Positions 12,001-22,470 of a stretch of 64,000 nucleotides of DNA are shown in pieces (positions within the stretch are counted from its first letter, which is position 1; each line of letters starts with the position of its first letter). Position numbers and translations under genes: made by a program. The notes beneath the pieces were generated by a model. It did not search any database and was not told the DNA's origin. It saw only the letters and a program-made list of their open reading frames with translations. The DNA is from Musa acuminata AAA Group. Taxonomy: Eukaryota > Streptophyta > Magnoliopsida > Zingiberales > Musaceae. The stretch is taken from NCBI RefSeq assembly GCF_036884655.1, contig NC_088340.1, positions 12,513,501 to 12,577,500 on the forward strand, written 5' to 3'.

Positions 12001-13899
12001 CTAAGAAATTTTTTCCCTCTAACCTGTATGTTCCAACTGGTCATACCTTACTGTCCACGAATAAACCCACGGAATGATCATGTTGGATCAAACAGGTCTT
12101 TCTGGATTAGGCTAGGTCAGATTTGCAAGGTTTGGATCAATTGTTGCCAGTCAAATTTTCTCATGTCTATTTTCTTTATAGTCTACTTTTTTGACAATAA
12201 ATGGAGCGTGGGTAAATAGGATGTTGAGGTCAATGAATAAGAGAGTTGACAAAGTGGTTGAGATGTTGTTGGTTGTGCAAGTGGTGCACAATTACAAATG
12301 CAAAAAGGATTTGGACATAGTGGAAAAAGAAGTTTGTGATTAACGTGGAAAAGGAGAAAAACAAGTGACATTAATTTGGTCCAAATAGTGGAAATAGATT
12401 TTGCTGTATGTGTCATCTGTTGGCCGTTGAATGAGAGATACTATTTCCCTTGGCTGGTTCAGTTTTGTTAGGTCTCATGGGCAAGGTGGCTAAACGTGCC
12501 TGAGATCTATATAATTTTGACAACTTGTATTTACACCAAGTAAATTGGAAAAAAGTGGAAAAATAGACACTAAATTGAATTGAAGCAGTGGAAAGCAAAG
12601 ATTGTTGTTTCGCCTAGATCGGTACGAAACGAGCAACATGTATCGATCCGAGCGTTGATCGGTACGTGGACTCACCTCGGTTTGATTTGCCGCATAAGAG
12701 AAGTGGGAAACCCTAATTCCCACTTCTCACGCAAGCGTCGTGGCTCACGAGCGTCGCGTCCGATGCTACGATCGACACTTCTCTTTGTAGGCAGCGATCG
12801 GACTGGGGTGTGATCACGACCTCACTACACCTCACAGCACACCGTTAAGTCTCAGGTGAATCTTTCTCCTCTTCCTCTTCCTCTCTCCTCTGCTCTTCTT
12901 CCCTCTTTCTTCCTCTTCCTTTTTTCTTCCTCCCTGAAACACCGGTACTTATCAATATATCGTGTCGGTACATTGGTCATATAAGTATGTATTGACAAGG
13001 TTCCTTGTATAATAGTGTACCACCAAGTACATGTGGTATGTATCGGTTTGACAAAGGATTGGTACGGGTGATACATACTGTTTTGTCGGTATGCTCCACT
13101 GTACCGTGTGTCAGTATGTTGGTATGGTTTGATATGTACCGTACTAGCAATCGGTCGGTACACTGGTGCGGATTGGTAAGGCATACCATGCGTATTGGCC
13201 TGATGAATCTTTGAGTTGGGTCTGGTATCCAGTTTGGCGAACCCTGGTGGAAAGCATACATATTTGTTAGATTAGATCATTACCATGGCTGATCGGGTTA
13301 GGTTAGGTTTCTCAATCGATGTTAGATGAAGTGAAATTGATTGATAAATTTATATATTTTAAAAGAAAATTGAAAGAAATAATTAGTACATCAAATAGCA
13401 TACATGACATTCACTTTGTGCAACAATGCACTAACCCACTAGGATGTCTCAACAGAGACATAAATTTATATTTTTCATAGTTGGATTTACATATATTTCT
13501 GGTTATCATTCAGCCATGCCAACCATGCTAATAACTTTTGCATGGGCAACCATGTTAAATGTCATTTTGTAGATGAACTTGACTAGGCATTTTGCATTCA
13601 TACATCTACTAAATGTGGTTGGTAAATATGATCCATTATTTGAAGCTGTAATACATCTACTAATTAGATCTTTAGGTGTTTGCAATTGAGATTTGCTACC
13701 CAACTTTCTGCTTTGCTAAAAGTCATAAGGTTGTGTTTGCCACATACATATCTCTGTCCATACTGCATGCTTTTGACAATTAGGATCTAATTCATTTATT
13801 TCTCTTCCCTGTTTTTAGGCACAACTGGAGATGATAATATCAGCAAATGGACTATCAGACAATGTGTATGAGATCGCTTCCAAGAGCTTGGCGGCCTGA
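37..13899 (+). CDS. PepN-type M1 zinc aminopeptidase, 3' part (20 exons, 5' end outside window)
   Basis: The gene removes N-terminal amino acids from peptides (M1 family, gluzincin). Exons read from conserved protein sequence and GT-AG sites: 37-62, 700-763, 879-959, 3063-3110, 3192-3210, 3369-3373, 3482-3493, 3578-3634, 4123-4232, 4312-4392, 4933-5116, 8558-8706, 8802-8940, 9022-9168, 10294-10375, 10459-10634, 10772-10882, 10974-11090, 11218-11289, 13819-13899. All phases join, giving 586 residues and a TGA stop. The first exon begins inside the zinc motif HEXXH (YFHNW; the first His and the Glu lie upstream). The third zinc ligand is the Glu of KEGLT, 18 residues after the last His. The catalytic Tyr is in VYEKGAEV. 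The C-terminal part matches the PepN/DUF3458 helical domain ([33 protein letters not shown]). The resemblance is to bacterial PepN and plant puromycin-sensitive-aminopeptidase-like proteins, not to TFIID subunit TAF2. Several introns hold repeats. The start and any organelle signal are outside the window. Confidence 0.95.
172..290 (+). repeat. SINE-like fragment (Au-SINE type) in aminopeptidase intron 1
   Basis: The stretch has a box-B-like GATCGAGTCATGG, then CTTGCAGGATAAGGCCACGTATAGTGACCCACCCCAGACCC and CATTGGTAG in the order typical of plant Au-type SINEs. The 3' tail diverges. It is recognised by eye from the family pattern; no TSD was found. Confidence 0.5.
3787..3990. repeat. Degenerate CGGTAC/ACCAGTA-rich repeat in intron
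   Basis: The region is full of short inverted and direct copies of accagtat, ggtctagtactgg and gaccggtatctgatacc. It begins near accaaggatttta and ends near gataccttgac, so it may be a small transposable element with CCAAGG-like ends. It resembles the repeats at 4669-4763, 5503-6890, 9536-9864 and 12600-13250 in the same gene. Confidence 0.45.
4669..4763. repeat. Short foldback repeat rich in CGGTACGG
   Basis: The ends are inverted copies: about aggtccgccataccg at the left and cggtacggcagacct at the right. The interior is made of cggtacggt/accgtaccg palindromes. It lies in the intron between exons 4312-4392 and 4933-5116. It fits a MITE or foldback element remnant; no clear TSD was seen. Confidence 0.5.
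5503..6890. mobile_element. Putative non-autonomous element in the 3.4-kb intron
   Basis: The left edge reads ccttggttttcgg and the right edge reads gaaaacccaatgg, imperfectly inverted. Both flanks are rich in ccggt/cggtac palindromes, and the middle is very A+T rich with about four degenerate units of 120-140 bp (5866-6345) beginning near cattaaa-cactaatcacagtatta. No coding sequence is present. Boundaries and class are uncertain. Confidence 0.4.
9536..9864. repeat. Intronic repeat ending in attttaaaccttgg
   Basis: This intron segment contains pyrimidine-rich and cagtatcagtacc-type sequence and ends with agattttaaaccttggg, an end shared in style with the other CCAAGG-edged repeats in this gene. 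It has no coding content. The left boundary is a guess. Confidence 0.35.
12600..13250. repeat. CGGTAC-rich repeat cluster in the last intron
   Basis: Many copies of cggtac, ggtacg, tgtaccg and related palindromes occur here, together with a C+T-rich run at 12855-12935. A perfect 12-bp inverted repeat (gagaagtgggaa / ttcccacttctc, 7-bp loop) lies at 12698-12728. It is inserted in the intron between exons 11218-11289 and 13819-13899. It is probably a decayed non-autonomous element; the ends were not determined. Confidence 0.45.
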
Positions 13900-15919
13900 G
13901 TTGTGACTCTAGATGCTTCTTTCCTGTCATCATGTTCCTAACATGGCATATGATATCTTTGAAATATTGATGCTGGAACTTGCTGTTTTCTCCCATGTGG
14001 CGTAGACTTTTCATACTATATATTTTGGATAATAATAAGATCGATGCATCTATATGCTGCACCTGAAAAATCAAGATTGCCTCTTTTGTAGGTGGTGGTG
14101 GTAAAGTGTTTGTATGGTGCTCGCCTTTGAACCCGACTCGGTGACCCGATAGAGTGGTGTGGTGGCTCGGCCATCCGAGCGAGGGTTTAGAAATATCAAA
14201 TATAATCTGTGTGAAATGCCCAAGTTGGTTCTTTGTGCTTGTTCATATCTGGTATTATTTACAACCCTATAACTAGGTTTATCTCGGTCGAATGTATTTT
14301 AGGACATTCTTAGTTCCATGTCTACAATCTCTGAGAGAGAGGTGGGTGTCGATGAGGCCTCGAGAATGACCTCAAGAGCATGAACCGATGGCACCGCAAC
14401 CTCAAGCTATAAAATCGAGTCACGAGAGGTAGCCACACGAATCACAAGTCAAGCAAGTAATCCAAGTGCCAAGAGGTCGCTAGTAATTCAATTGTGGAGA
14501 GGCTGGCTCATCAATTGGCCTTCGGGACCGCAGGAGGAGCCCTTGCAGTTCCATCTGAGGTATATATATTTTAACTTGGCCCCTCTCCATAAATTAAAGG
14601 GTATCTTCTCTCACTAGTGTAAGTCCATTAACTAAATGGGGTGACTCAGAATGCTTCAGTCTAAAGTAAATGACATGTGATAATCTGAGAACTCCACAAA
14701 AAAAAAGAAAAAAAAAAGAAGAATCATCCACCTATATAAGTGAGAAAAGACTGATACTTTGAGCAGTTACACACCGAGAAGATTTATGAATTGCTATGTA
14801 CGGTTACATTCTCCTCGCTCTCGTAGCTGCAGATGTTGGCGCATAAGCGGTATCTTTGAAACCTGGGACACCGCCATCTCGCTATCGTGTTGGGCAGATA
14901 CCGAGTGACATGCCTTATCGACTTCATTCCTGTGGGGAGAGGGGGAGGGGGGTGGGTTTCTCCCCATCCTCGATGAGCACGTAATACTTTATGATGGTCT
15001 TGATGATGATACGATAAATGATTCTGGTACTCTCCACGTGCACCAATTGAAGGCAGAACTAAAACATACCCGGTAATTTGAATCCCCTCCCACCCTCCTC
15101 TTTTCGTGGAAGAACGAGTGGTATAGCGACTGATGCAAATAAGATGTCACCGTCCGATGGTTAGGCGTCACGACACTTTCATGGGCAATGACAGCGGTTC
15201 ACGTAATCTCAGAGCATCAACAAGATTTTACCGCTCATTTATGATGTTCCATTTAATGTCGAGACCGATTTTATGCAGAATAAGCAGCTCGCCGTGCAGT
15301 TCGTGTTCACAGCTATATATGATTTATGGTCTGTATCAGCGGTGCTACCACATACTCCCCATGTCGTCCGGAATTGAAGGAGCCACTGCCCCGTCCCTGC
15401 ACTCGTGATGATGCATGCCGCTTCTGCTTTTGCAACCTAAGTTGTTGCTTCGATTCAATTATCAGTTAGTTAAAGAGAAAATTATATCTTCAAGAAATCA
15501 ACGTCGAGACGAGACGAGAGTGAGCAGAGGTAACCGCTGAGACTTGAGAGTTTATGTTAATTTGGTGGGAGACAAAAGTTTCTATAGCAAAAACAACTAC
15601 GATCGTCGTACGTAATACGCGTGTGATCCCATTCTAAACGCTGTCCTTGTGATCTAAACTACAAATGTGAAGCGATTAAATGCCACCTCGGTTTTAGGTG
15701 AAGAGCCATCGCCAAGTTGTTCATCCCAGTGGCGGTGCAATAGGAAACAGTTGAGGCCGGACTGCAGCATCGGCATTAAACACCCCCGTAGCTACCACCT
15801 CTGAGAGCCTCTTCAATGCCCGCTGCCCTCATAAATTCCCCTCCCCCTTATTTATCTCCCTCCTCCTCCACCACCCCGATCCATCCCTTCCCATCATCCT
15901 TCACCCTCACGCCTCCACC
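13900..15919. other. Intergenic: aminopeptidase 3' UTR, then unassigned sequence and DCR promoter
   Basis: The first few hundred bases should be the aminopeptidase 3' UTR. The remainder has an A-rich run near 14698-14720, G-rich tracts near 14936-14957, and no open frame with recognisable homology. The last 80 bases before 15,920 are C+T rich and look like the 5' UTR of the next gene. Confidence 0.6.
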
Positions 15920-17260
15920 ATGACCGTCGAGAATGGGCACGCGGAGACGAAGGCGGCCGCCGTGAAGGTCACCAACGAGGCCATGGTCCTCCCTAGGAAA
16001 GCGCCGGGGAAGCCGACGTGCCCCTTGATCACCTTCGACCTTCCCTACATGACCTTCTACTACAACCAGAAGCTGTTGCTGTACAAGTGCGACGAGGAGT
16101 TCGGGGACGCAGCTGAGAGGCTGAAGCATGGCTTGGCGGCGGCTCTGGAGTTCTTTTACCCCTTGGCGGGGAGGTTGAAGCAGGACGAGGAGAAGGTGGT
16201 GTACGTGGAGTGTGAGGGCGAGGGGCTGGTCGGCGCCGAGGTCATCGAAGCCGCGGCGGAGGGGGTGTCGGCGGTGGAGCTGGCGGAAGGGGAGAATCCG
16301 GCGCTGCTGCAGGAGCTCGTGCCGTACACCGGCGTCATGAACCTCGAGGGACTCCACCGCCCGCTCCTGGCCGTGCAGTTCACCAAGTTGAAGGACGGCC
16401 TCGCCATCGGCGCCGCGTTCAACCACGCCATCCTTGACGGCCACTCCACCTGGCACTTCATGTCCTCGTGGGCCGACCTCACCCGCGGCTCCCCCGCCAT
16501 CTCCCTCCTCCCCACCCACGACCGCATCGTCGCCCGCTCCGTCCGCGTGCCCCTCTCCCTTCCGGCCTCCGCCCTCGACCACGAGCTCGCCGACCCCAAC
16601 GGCCCCGCCAAGCCCCTCGTCGCCCGCGTCTTCTCCTTCTCGGAGTCCACCGTCGACCTCATCAAGTCCTGCGCCAACGCCGGCCTTCCTCCGGGCTCCA
16701 AGCCTCTCTCCACTTTCCAGTCCCTCGGCGCCCACATGTGGCGCGCGGTGTGCCGCGCGCGCGCGCTCAAGCCCGAGGACATCACCGTCTTCGTCATCTT
16801 CGCCGACTGCCGCTCCCGCGTCGACCCTCCCATGCCCGATGCCTTCTTCGGCAACCTCATCCAGGCCATATTCACCGGTACCGCCGCGGGGCTGCTGCTG
16901 GCGAGCCTACCCGAGTTCGGAGCCGGGATGCTTCAGCAGGTGATCGGGGCCCACAACGCGGACGCGATCGAGAAGCGGCTGGAGGAGTACGAGGCGGCGC
17001 CGAAGCTGTTTTACTACAGCGACGCCGGGATGAACTGCGTAGCCGTGGGTAGCTCACCGAGGTTCAAGGTGTACGACGTCGACTTCGGGTTCGGGAAGCC
17101 GGAGCGGGTGAGGAGCGGCTCCAACAACAAGTTCGACGGAATGGTGTACTTGTACCCGGGAAGAGAGGGAGGGAAGAGCATCGATGTGGAGCTGACGCTG
17201 CAAGCGGAGGCAATGGAGAGGCTGGAGAAGGATGAAGAATTCTTCGTGGCGAAGGCTTGA
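15920..17260 (+). CDS. DCR: BAHD acyltransferase, DCR-like (cutin/cuticle)
   Basis: An intronless 446-residue enzyme of usual BAHD length. BAHD enzymes transfer acyl groups from acyl-CoA to hydroxyls or amines in the cytosol. The catalytic HXXXD motif is HAILD at residues 169-173. The structural DFGWG motif is present as DFGFG at 388-392, with Phe in place of the usual Trp. The blocks CPLITFDLPYMTFYYNQKLL, NLEGLHRPLLAVQFT, STWHFMSSWA, FADCRSRVDPPMP, FFGNLIQAIFT and NNKFDGMVYLYPG match the Arabidopsis DEFECTIVE IN CUTICULAR RIDGES group, which is needed for cutin polyester formation. The ATG at 15,920 follows a C+T-rich leader and gives the expected N-terminus. Very high GC3 is typical of grass- and banana-type genes. 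The exact acyl donor and acceptor cannot be read from sequence. Long open frames on the other strand are GC-rich shadows. Confidence 0.93.
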   Translation: MTVENGHAETKAAAVKVTNEAMVLPRKAPGKPTCPLITFDLPYMTFYYNQKLLLYKCDEEFGDAAERLKHGLAAALEFFYPLAGRLKQDEEKVVYVECEGEGLVGAEVIEAAAEGVSAVELAEGENPALLQELVPYTGVMNLEGLHRPLLAVQFTKLKDGLAIGAAFNHAILDGHSTWHFMSSWADLTRGSPAISLLPTHDRIVARSVRVPLSLPASALDHELADPNGPAKPLVARVFSFSESTVDLIKSCANAGLPPGSKPLSTFQSLGAHMWRAVCRARALKPEDITVFVIFADCRSRVDPPMPDAFFGNLIQAIFTGTAAGLLLASLPEFGAGMLQQVIGAHNADAIEKRLEEYEAAPKLFYYSDAGMNCVAVGSSPRFKVYDVDFGFGKPERVRSGSNNKFDGMVYLYPGREGGKSIDVELTLQAEAMERLEKDEEFFVAKA

Positions 17261-19117
17261 CCAGAAGCTTATATAAGCTTTGGACGAGGCTTGTGTTCCA
17301 ACGTAGCGTAATGGTCGCTCGGTTTGGTCGTCTGTGGAGTCGGATATGTTTGGTAGCGTAATGGTCGCCTGTGGCTGATCGATGTTTCGGGTGGCAACTC
17401 TTGTCGATCCCCCATAATAAGCTTTGTTAATTGTGTTACCGTGTGAGCAGTTGGCTACTTATGAGACGAGAAACTTGTTGAGCTCCTTGGCTGTCTTAAT
17501 AGAAACAGCTTTTAGTTTCTTTTCTATCGTTAGGTTTCTGTTTTCTTCATCGATCAAGAAAAGTATGTGCTGCACCGTATCAAACGGATCATTCATTTCC
17601 ATTTACTAAATATCCTTCATTTTTCAACCATATATAACCCCTTAACCACCGAGAACACACTTACCGTGTTAATAGTTCAAAATCACATTCGATAAATTTT
17701 GTTATGTTAGATAATATTATTGATTAAAATTTGGACTATTTCTTAGAATTTTATCTCATCCAAACCATTCGTCATTTATTAAAGAAAAATATATAAGGTT
17801 GGACTTTCATTCAAAAGTCAAAACAGGCTCGGGCCTGAGCCTGGGCCTGGCCCTGGGCCTTAAATGAAATTGCGGTCCTTTAAGGGAGACTGCCTTTGTC
17901 GATCTGCGAATAGTGTACCTAAAAATTTCACATGATTATAGATCGGAGCATCTCAAGTACACAATTGTTCATAAAAGAGCCCAATATCTTGTCTTGTGAA
18001 TAAAATCCGACGATTATTAATCACAAAAATCGAAGGTTGAGGCTGGCGCCAATTTTCATTCATGAAATATTTTATTTTAACGTGCTGACACCGTTTTACC
18101 TCTTTGGAGTGAGGTATCAAAATGTGGCTATGAGGATAGACGATGATTCGTCGTCTCCTTTACTCCTCAAATAAATTTCATGTCTTATAAGACTTCGATT
18201 CTCTTATTTATCAATCGAAGAATATATTTTTAATAAATATTTTATTAAAAAAATTTGATCCTATGGTCCCAATTATTTTTCTCGTTCGATGATCGTCTAA
18301 AACTAAATTTCGTATGGTGTTTGGACGTTCTATTAGTTAGGCGAATTTTGTACGGTGATTGGACGTTCGATTAGTTAGCCGATTTCGACCGATTTATCAC
18401 GTTCTGATATTATTAATCTATTTGGTCGGCCATACACAAGTCTTTTCCACTATTGTCGTTTTGTGCTAAGAGTACATGTAAATGGCAGATTATGATTGCC
18501 CGTTGATCCACCGCATGCAAGCTGATAAAACGTGGCTCGGTCAACGCCCCTGCAATTATGAGCCAAGTATACTTAAGCACGAAGTCAGAACACGAGGACG
18601 ACTCGAAAGCCCCAGACAACGACGGGCGAAGACGGTGATGCGAGCTTGTGCACCCGTTTCAATGCAGACCCTCCGAGACAAGAGTTTGATGCAAGCTTGC
18701 GCACCCATCTCGATCTCAGATGGAGATCGCGGAAACAAGTTGGACACCTCAAGCTGGTGAATCAATCTCGTCCGCCACCGTCAATGTTTGTTGCTCACAA
18801 GGAACCCGTGTCGTCCACAAAGTGTGATCCCCGGAGCAAGACTAGGACGCTATGGACAAAGCCTAACCATGAGGGAAGGACGTGGAACTTGGACACCCTA
18901 GAGGAACTGCGACTAAACTATCCGACAGATGTCGATGCCCGCAGCCTCCACGGCCAGGTGTCTGCCCCTCCGTCATCGTCGTCCCCGCCCACAGATTCTC
19001 CGTTCCTTCCGACGGACTTGGAGTGCCATCGTGTCGTTGTGATGTGCGTTGCCGAACCTCGTTGTTGAGCAGTGGTGAGATCTCCTGTACCTCTCGTGTT
19101 GGATCCGATCCCCAGAT
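17261..19117. other. Intergenic between DCR-like and Lsi2-like genes
   Basis: It contains the DCR 3' UTR with a duplicated gtagcgtaatggtcgc (17302 and 17354), a gggcct-rich run at 17826-17866, and a tandem pair of about 38 bp at 18308-18382 (tggacgttc-attagttag). Near 18635-18720 there is a diverged repeat of a gatgc-agcttg-gcaccc motif. The last few hundred bases before 19,118 include the 5' leader of the transporter gene. A 140-codon open frame at 18646-19068 has no recognisable product. Confidence 0.55.
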
Positions 19118-21427
19118 ATGGTGCTGGCACCGACCTCGACGGTCGTGCTTGGCTCGGTCGCCTTTGGCATCTTCTGGGTGTTGGCCGTCTTCCCTGCGGT
19201 TCCCTTCCTACCCATCGGGAGGACCGCTGGCTCGCTCCTCTCTGCAATGCTCATGGTCATCTTCGGAGTCATATCCCCGGACGAAGCCTACGCCGCCATC
19301 GACCTGCCCATCCTCGGCCTCCTCTTCGGCACCATGGTCGTCAGTGCCTACCTGGAAGGAGCCGGCTTGTTCGTGCACCTGGGCACGATGCTGGCATGGA
19401 AGAGCAAAGGCCGGAAGGACTTGCTGTGCCGCATCTGCCTCGTCTCGGCCATCTCCAGCGCGCTCTTCACCAACGACACCTGCTGCGTCGTTCTCACCGG
19501 GTTCGTGCTCAAGATCGCTCGGCAGAACAACCTGCCGCCGCAGCCCTTCCTCCTCGCGCTCGCTTCGAGCTCAAACATCGGCTCGGCCGCCACCCCGATC
19601 GGCAACCCTCAGAACCTGGTCATAGCTGCCCAGAGCAAGATCTCCTTCGGGAAATTCTTACTGGGACTCCTTCCGGCCATGCTCGTCGGCGTTCTTGTCA
19701 ACGCCGGCATTCTTCTAGCCTATTACTGGAAGCAGTTGTCCGTCGCTAAGGACGTGGAGGCAAATGCGGATGCCGAGGACGTGATCGCGGGGGAGGAGGT
19801 CACGTCTCACCGCTTCTCGCCTGCGACGATGTCGCACGTCACTTCCTTTAATTCCGAAGAATGGAACGCGGTCGATCCTAACCTCCGAAGCCCGTCGATG
19901 AACGGCGGCATCGGCCACACGGAGACCTTGAGGAACAGAACAGGTTCAACTGTAGACGAGGTGCGAGCTGAGTCGACGGCGGTATCGAACGCTTCTTCTT
20001 CTTTAGAAGTGGAGGCAGGTGACCGTCTCGGAGTTCCTCCGGCGGAGGAGGAGGACGGTCCAGCAGTAAAGAACTCGGTAAAGGGGAAGGCGAGGTGGAA
20101 GATGCAGATATGGAAAGCATGCGTCTATCTCGTCACTGTTGGGATGCTCGTTGCTCTTCTCATGGGACTAAACATGTCATGGTCTGCACTCACTGCGGCT
20201 CTTGCTCTTATCATCCTCGACTTCAAGGATGCCCAACCTTGTCTCGAAAAGGTAGTCATATCTTACTCTTCCTTACAACATCCGAAAGAAATGCCACAAA
20301 CATCACACTGTTTTTATACGTCGAATCATCTTGACCAGGTTTCCTATTCACTGTTGATATTCTTCTGTGGGATGTTCATCACCGTGGAGGGCTTCAACAA
20401 AACTGGAATACCGAGTGCCTTGTGGGATCTCATGGAACCTCATTCTCGGATCGATAGAGCCAGTGGTGTTGCAGTGCTTTCTGTTGTTATTCTTCTTCTC
20501 TCCAACGTTGCCTCCAACGTTCCAACTGGTTCGTCTTTCCTTTTGTGCTCTTTCTGCAAACTGATTAAAACACTGGCTAAATGCATCACACGTTTCCGAT
20601 CGGGTATGACTTGAGAATCATATATTCCCTTTCTTATCGTGCAATCAAATCCAAAACCTATTGATATTGAAGATTTAAGACCGAGCCAGTTCAAGGTAAG
20701 AAGTTACAGATGCATCTATCCTGTGATGATGATGCTTTTAGCATAATTAGTAAAGCGTGGCATATCCAGCATGAACAGGGCATCCCGAAAACCGAAAGAA
20801 TCCAACATTTGTGAATATGGGGATCCTTTTATACGAAACACTTGGTCGATTTGGGTGTTCTTTACATCGTAAGAAGAGGTGCATAAGGACCATGTTGTAG
20901 TGGCTTAATATGCGCACTCTGATGATTTCTTGAACACGCACATACTGTATGTATCTCCGAAAACTGGTGTCTGGATCGGCGACCGGGAAACAGGGGAAGT
21001 CTTTTAACGCGCATCATCAACCCAAGATGATAGATGGCGGCATATTAAGTCTTATAAAAGAGCGATTTTTACTCGAATTGCTTGTTTATATCCCCTTTAC
21101 AATCGACGTCACAGTTATCTTCGGCATAGATTTGACATGCTCGGGTGGTTTGTTTCAGTTCTTCTGCTTGGAGCTCGGGTGGCAGCTTCGGCGGCGAGGA
21201 TTTCTGCAGCACAAGAAACGAAGGCATGGCTGATACTGGCGTGGGTGAGCACGGTGGCCGGAAACCTGTCGCTCTTGGGATCTGCTGCCAACTTGATAGT
21301 CTGCGAGCAGGCGCAGCGAGTTCAGTCTGTTGGCTACAGTCTCTCCTTCGTTGCTCACTTACGCTTTGGGTTTTTGGCGACACTCGTCGTCACAGCTGTT
21401 GGCTTGCTGCTCATTAGAAATTATTGA
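19118..21427 (+). CDS. LSI2: Lsi2-like silicon efflux transporter (ArsB/NhaD-type permease)
   Basis: Lsi2 proteins are plasma-membrane, proton-coupled exporters of silicic acid (and arsenite) in roots. Three exons, 19118-20251, 20339-20528 and 21159-21427, have clean GT-AG junctions and phases and give 530 residues ending RNY. The start [17 protein letters not shown] and the following [20 protein letters not shown] line up with the rice Lsi2 N-terminus. Family motifs are [15 protein letters not shown] (about 61-75), FTND (117-120) and [12 protein letters not shown] (159-170). A hydrophilic loop at about 210-330 separates two bundles of membrane helices, as in the ion-transporter superfamily. 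The second half has further hydrophobic segments, including [15 protein letters not shown] and [17 protein letters not shown]. The protein is somewhat longer than rice Lsi2 (about 470), mainly in the central loop. Transport of silicon in particular is inferred from similarity. Confidence 0.9.
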
Positions 21428-22341
21428 GGCAAATCTCCTATTTCAAATGTATATGAAGACATTCAGCAACTTGCGGTGACTATTTATATATTGTAGTCGA
21501 GGATACCAATGGCGTGTGTTGTTTTCATGAAGCCATAATGCTTTTAGGTCGTTTACCTTGTCGACAATGGTCGGTAACGATTATTTATAAGATCAGAATT
21601 TTACCTTCCGGGATGGACTTGACTTGATCCCGATTTCTGAATGGATGGATGGTTTCGATTCCGATTCATAAATTTTGGAAACCGAAATCGAATGGTATAA
21701 AAGGTAGGTAGGGTATGGAACCATCAAAAATTTTTTTTTAAAAAATAAAAATAAAAATAATTAAAATAACAAAATATATTTTAATTACAAAACTGTCGGT
21801 TGATTTCGATTCAGGAAATCGGTTCTGATTCTAAAAAGTTCAAAATTATAATTAAACTAGATTTTGATTTGGTTTAGAATAATTAACGAACCACCACGGA
21901 ACTGGCTTGCTTGGTTCCAGATCTCGATCGATTCTGTTGGAACGGATCAGGGTTATTTATCTTTATCTGAATTCAAAATTAAGTAATAGGGACTGTCCTA
22001 AGATGGAATCGTGCCTATGTGTTCAATACGCAACATCTACCTTTGTAAGTGGTTGTAGCACTCCAAATTTATCCCACGATTTGGAATCCTACGGAATTTG
22101 AATTTGAATTTGATAGAAGATTACGGGAAAGCATGTGATTAGTCTTGGAGAGATGTGTCAAGGAAACGGATTCGGATTCGGATCTTGTGCGGTTTTAATC
22201 CGTTAATGCCCCTGACTGCTATAAATGGGTTGAGGGCCGAAATTAAAAAGAAATAAAAAGGAAAAAGGAGTCGCTGCGGCGAAAGTGAGGCGGGCGAGGG
22301 CGAGGGCGAGATCGTGAAGCCGTCCCTTCTCAGTCGCGACC

Positions 22342-22383
<42 letters not shown>

Positions 22384-22470
22384 GAAAAGAAAAGCCAGGT
22401 TCCTTCCTCCTCTCCTTCCCCTTCCCATCTCCCACTCCCCTCTCCTCCCCGCCGTCCTCAATCTTTCGCC
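21428..22470. other. Intergenic and 5' leader of the KH-domain gene
   Basis: The region is A+T rich with diverged gaaatcgattc-type repeats (21600-21950) but no recognised gene. The last 200 bases are the purine- then C+T-rich leader of the KH gene. Confidence 0.55.
22347..22383 (+). repeat. (GA)n microsatellite in KH-gene leader
   Basis: Thirteen uninterrupted GA dinucleotides from 22347 to 22372, with an interrupted extension, sit about 90 bases upstream of the ATG at 22,471. GA/CT tracts are common in plant 5' UTRs and are likely length-polymorphic. Confidence 0.9.

Noticed and set aside
37..13899. TFIID subunit TAF2 as identity of the first gene
   Set aside because: TAF2 shares the M1 fold, but the visible zinc ligands, catalytic Tyr and C-terminal blocks ([29 protein letters not shown]) match PepN-type aminopeptidases, and TAF2 lacks a working zinc site.
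15848..16735. 295-codon open frame on the minus strand over the DCR-like gene
   Set aside because: It is Gly/Glu/Val-rich low-complexity sequence produced by the high GC3 of the real gene on the + strand.
18882..19625. 247-codon + strand frame over the start of the Lsi2-like gene
   Set aside because: It is a Ser/Arg/Pro-rich out-of-frame reading of the GC-rich first exon; the Lsi2 frame has clear family motifs.
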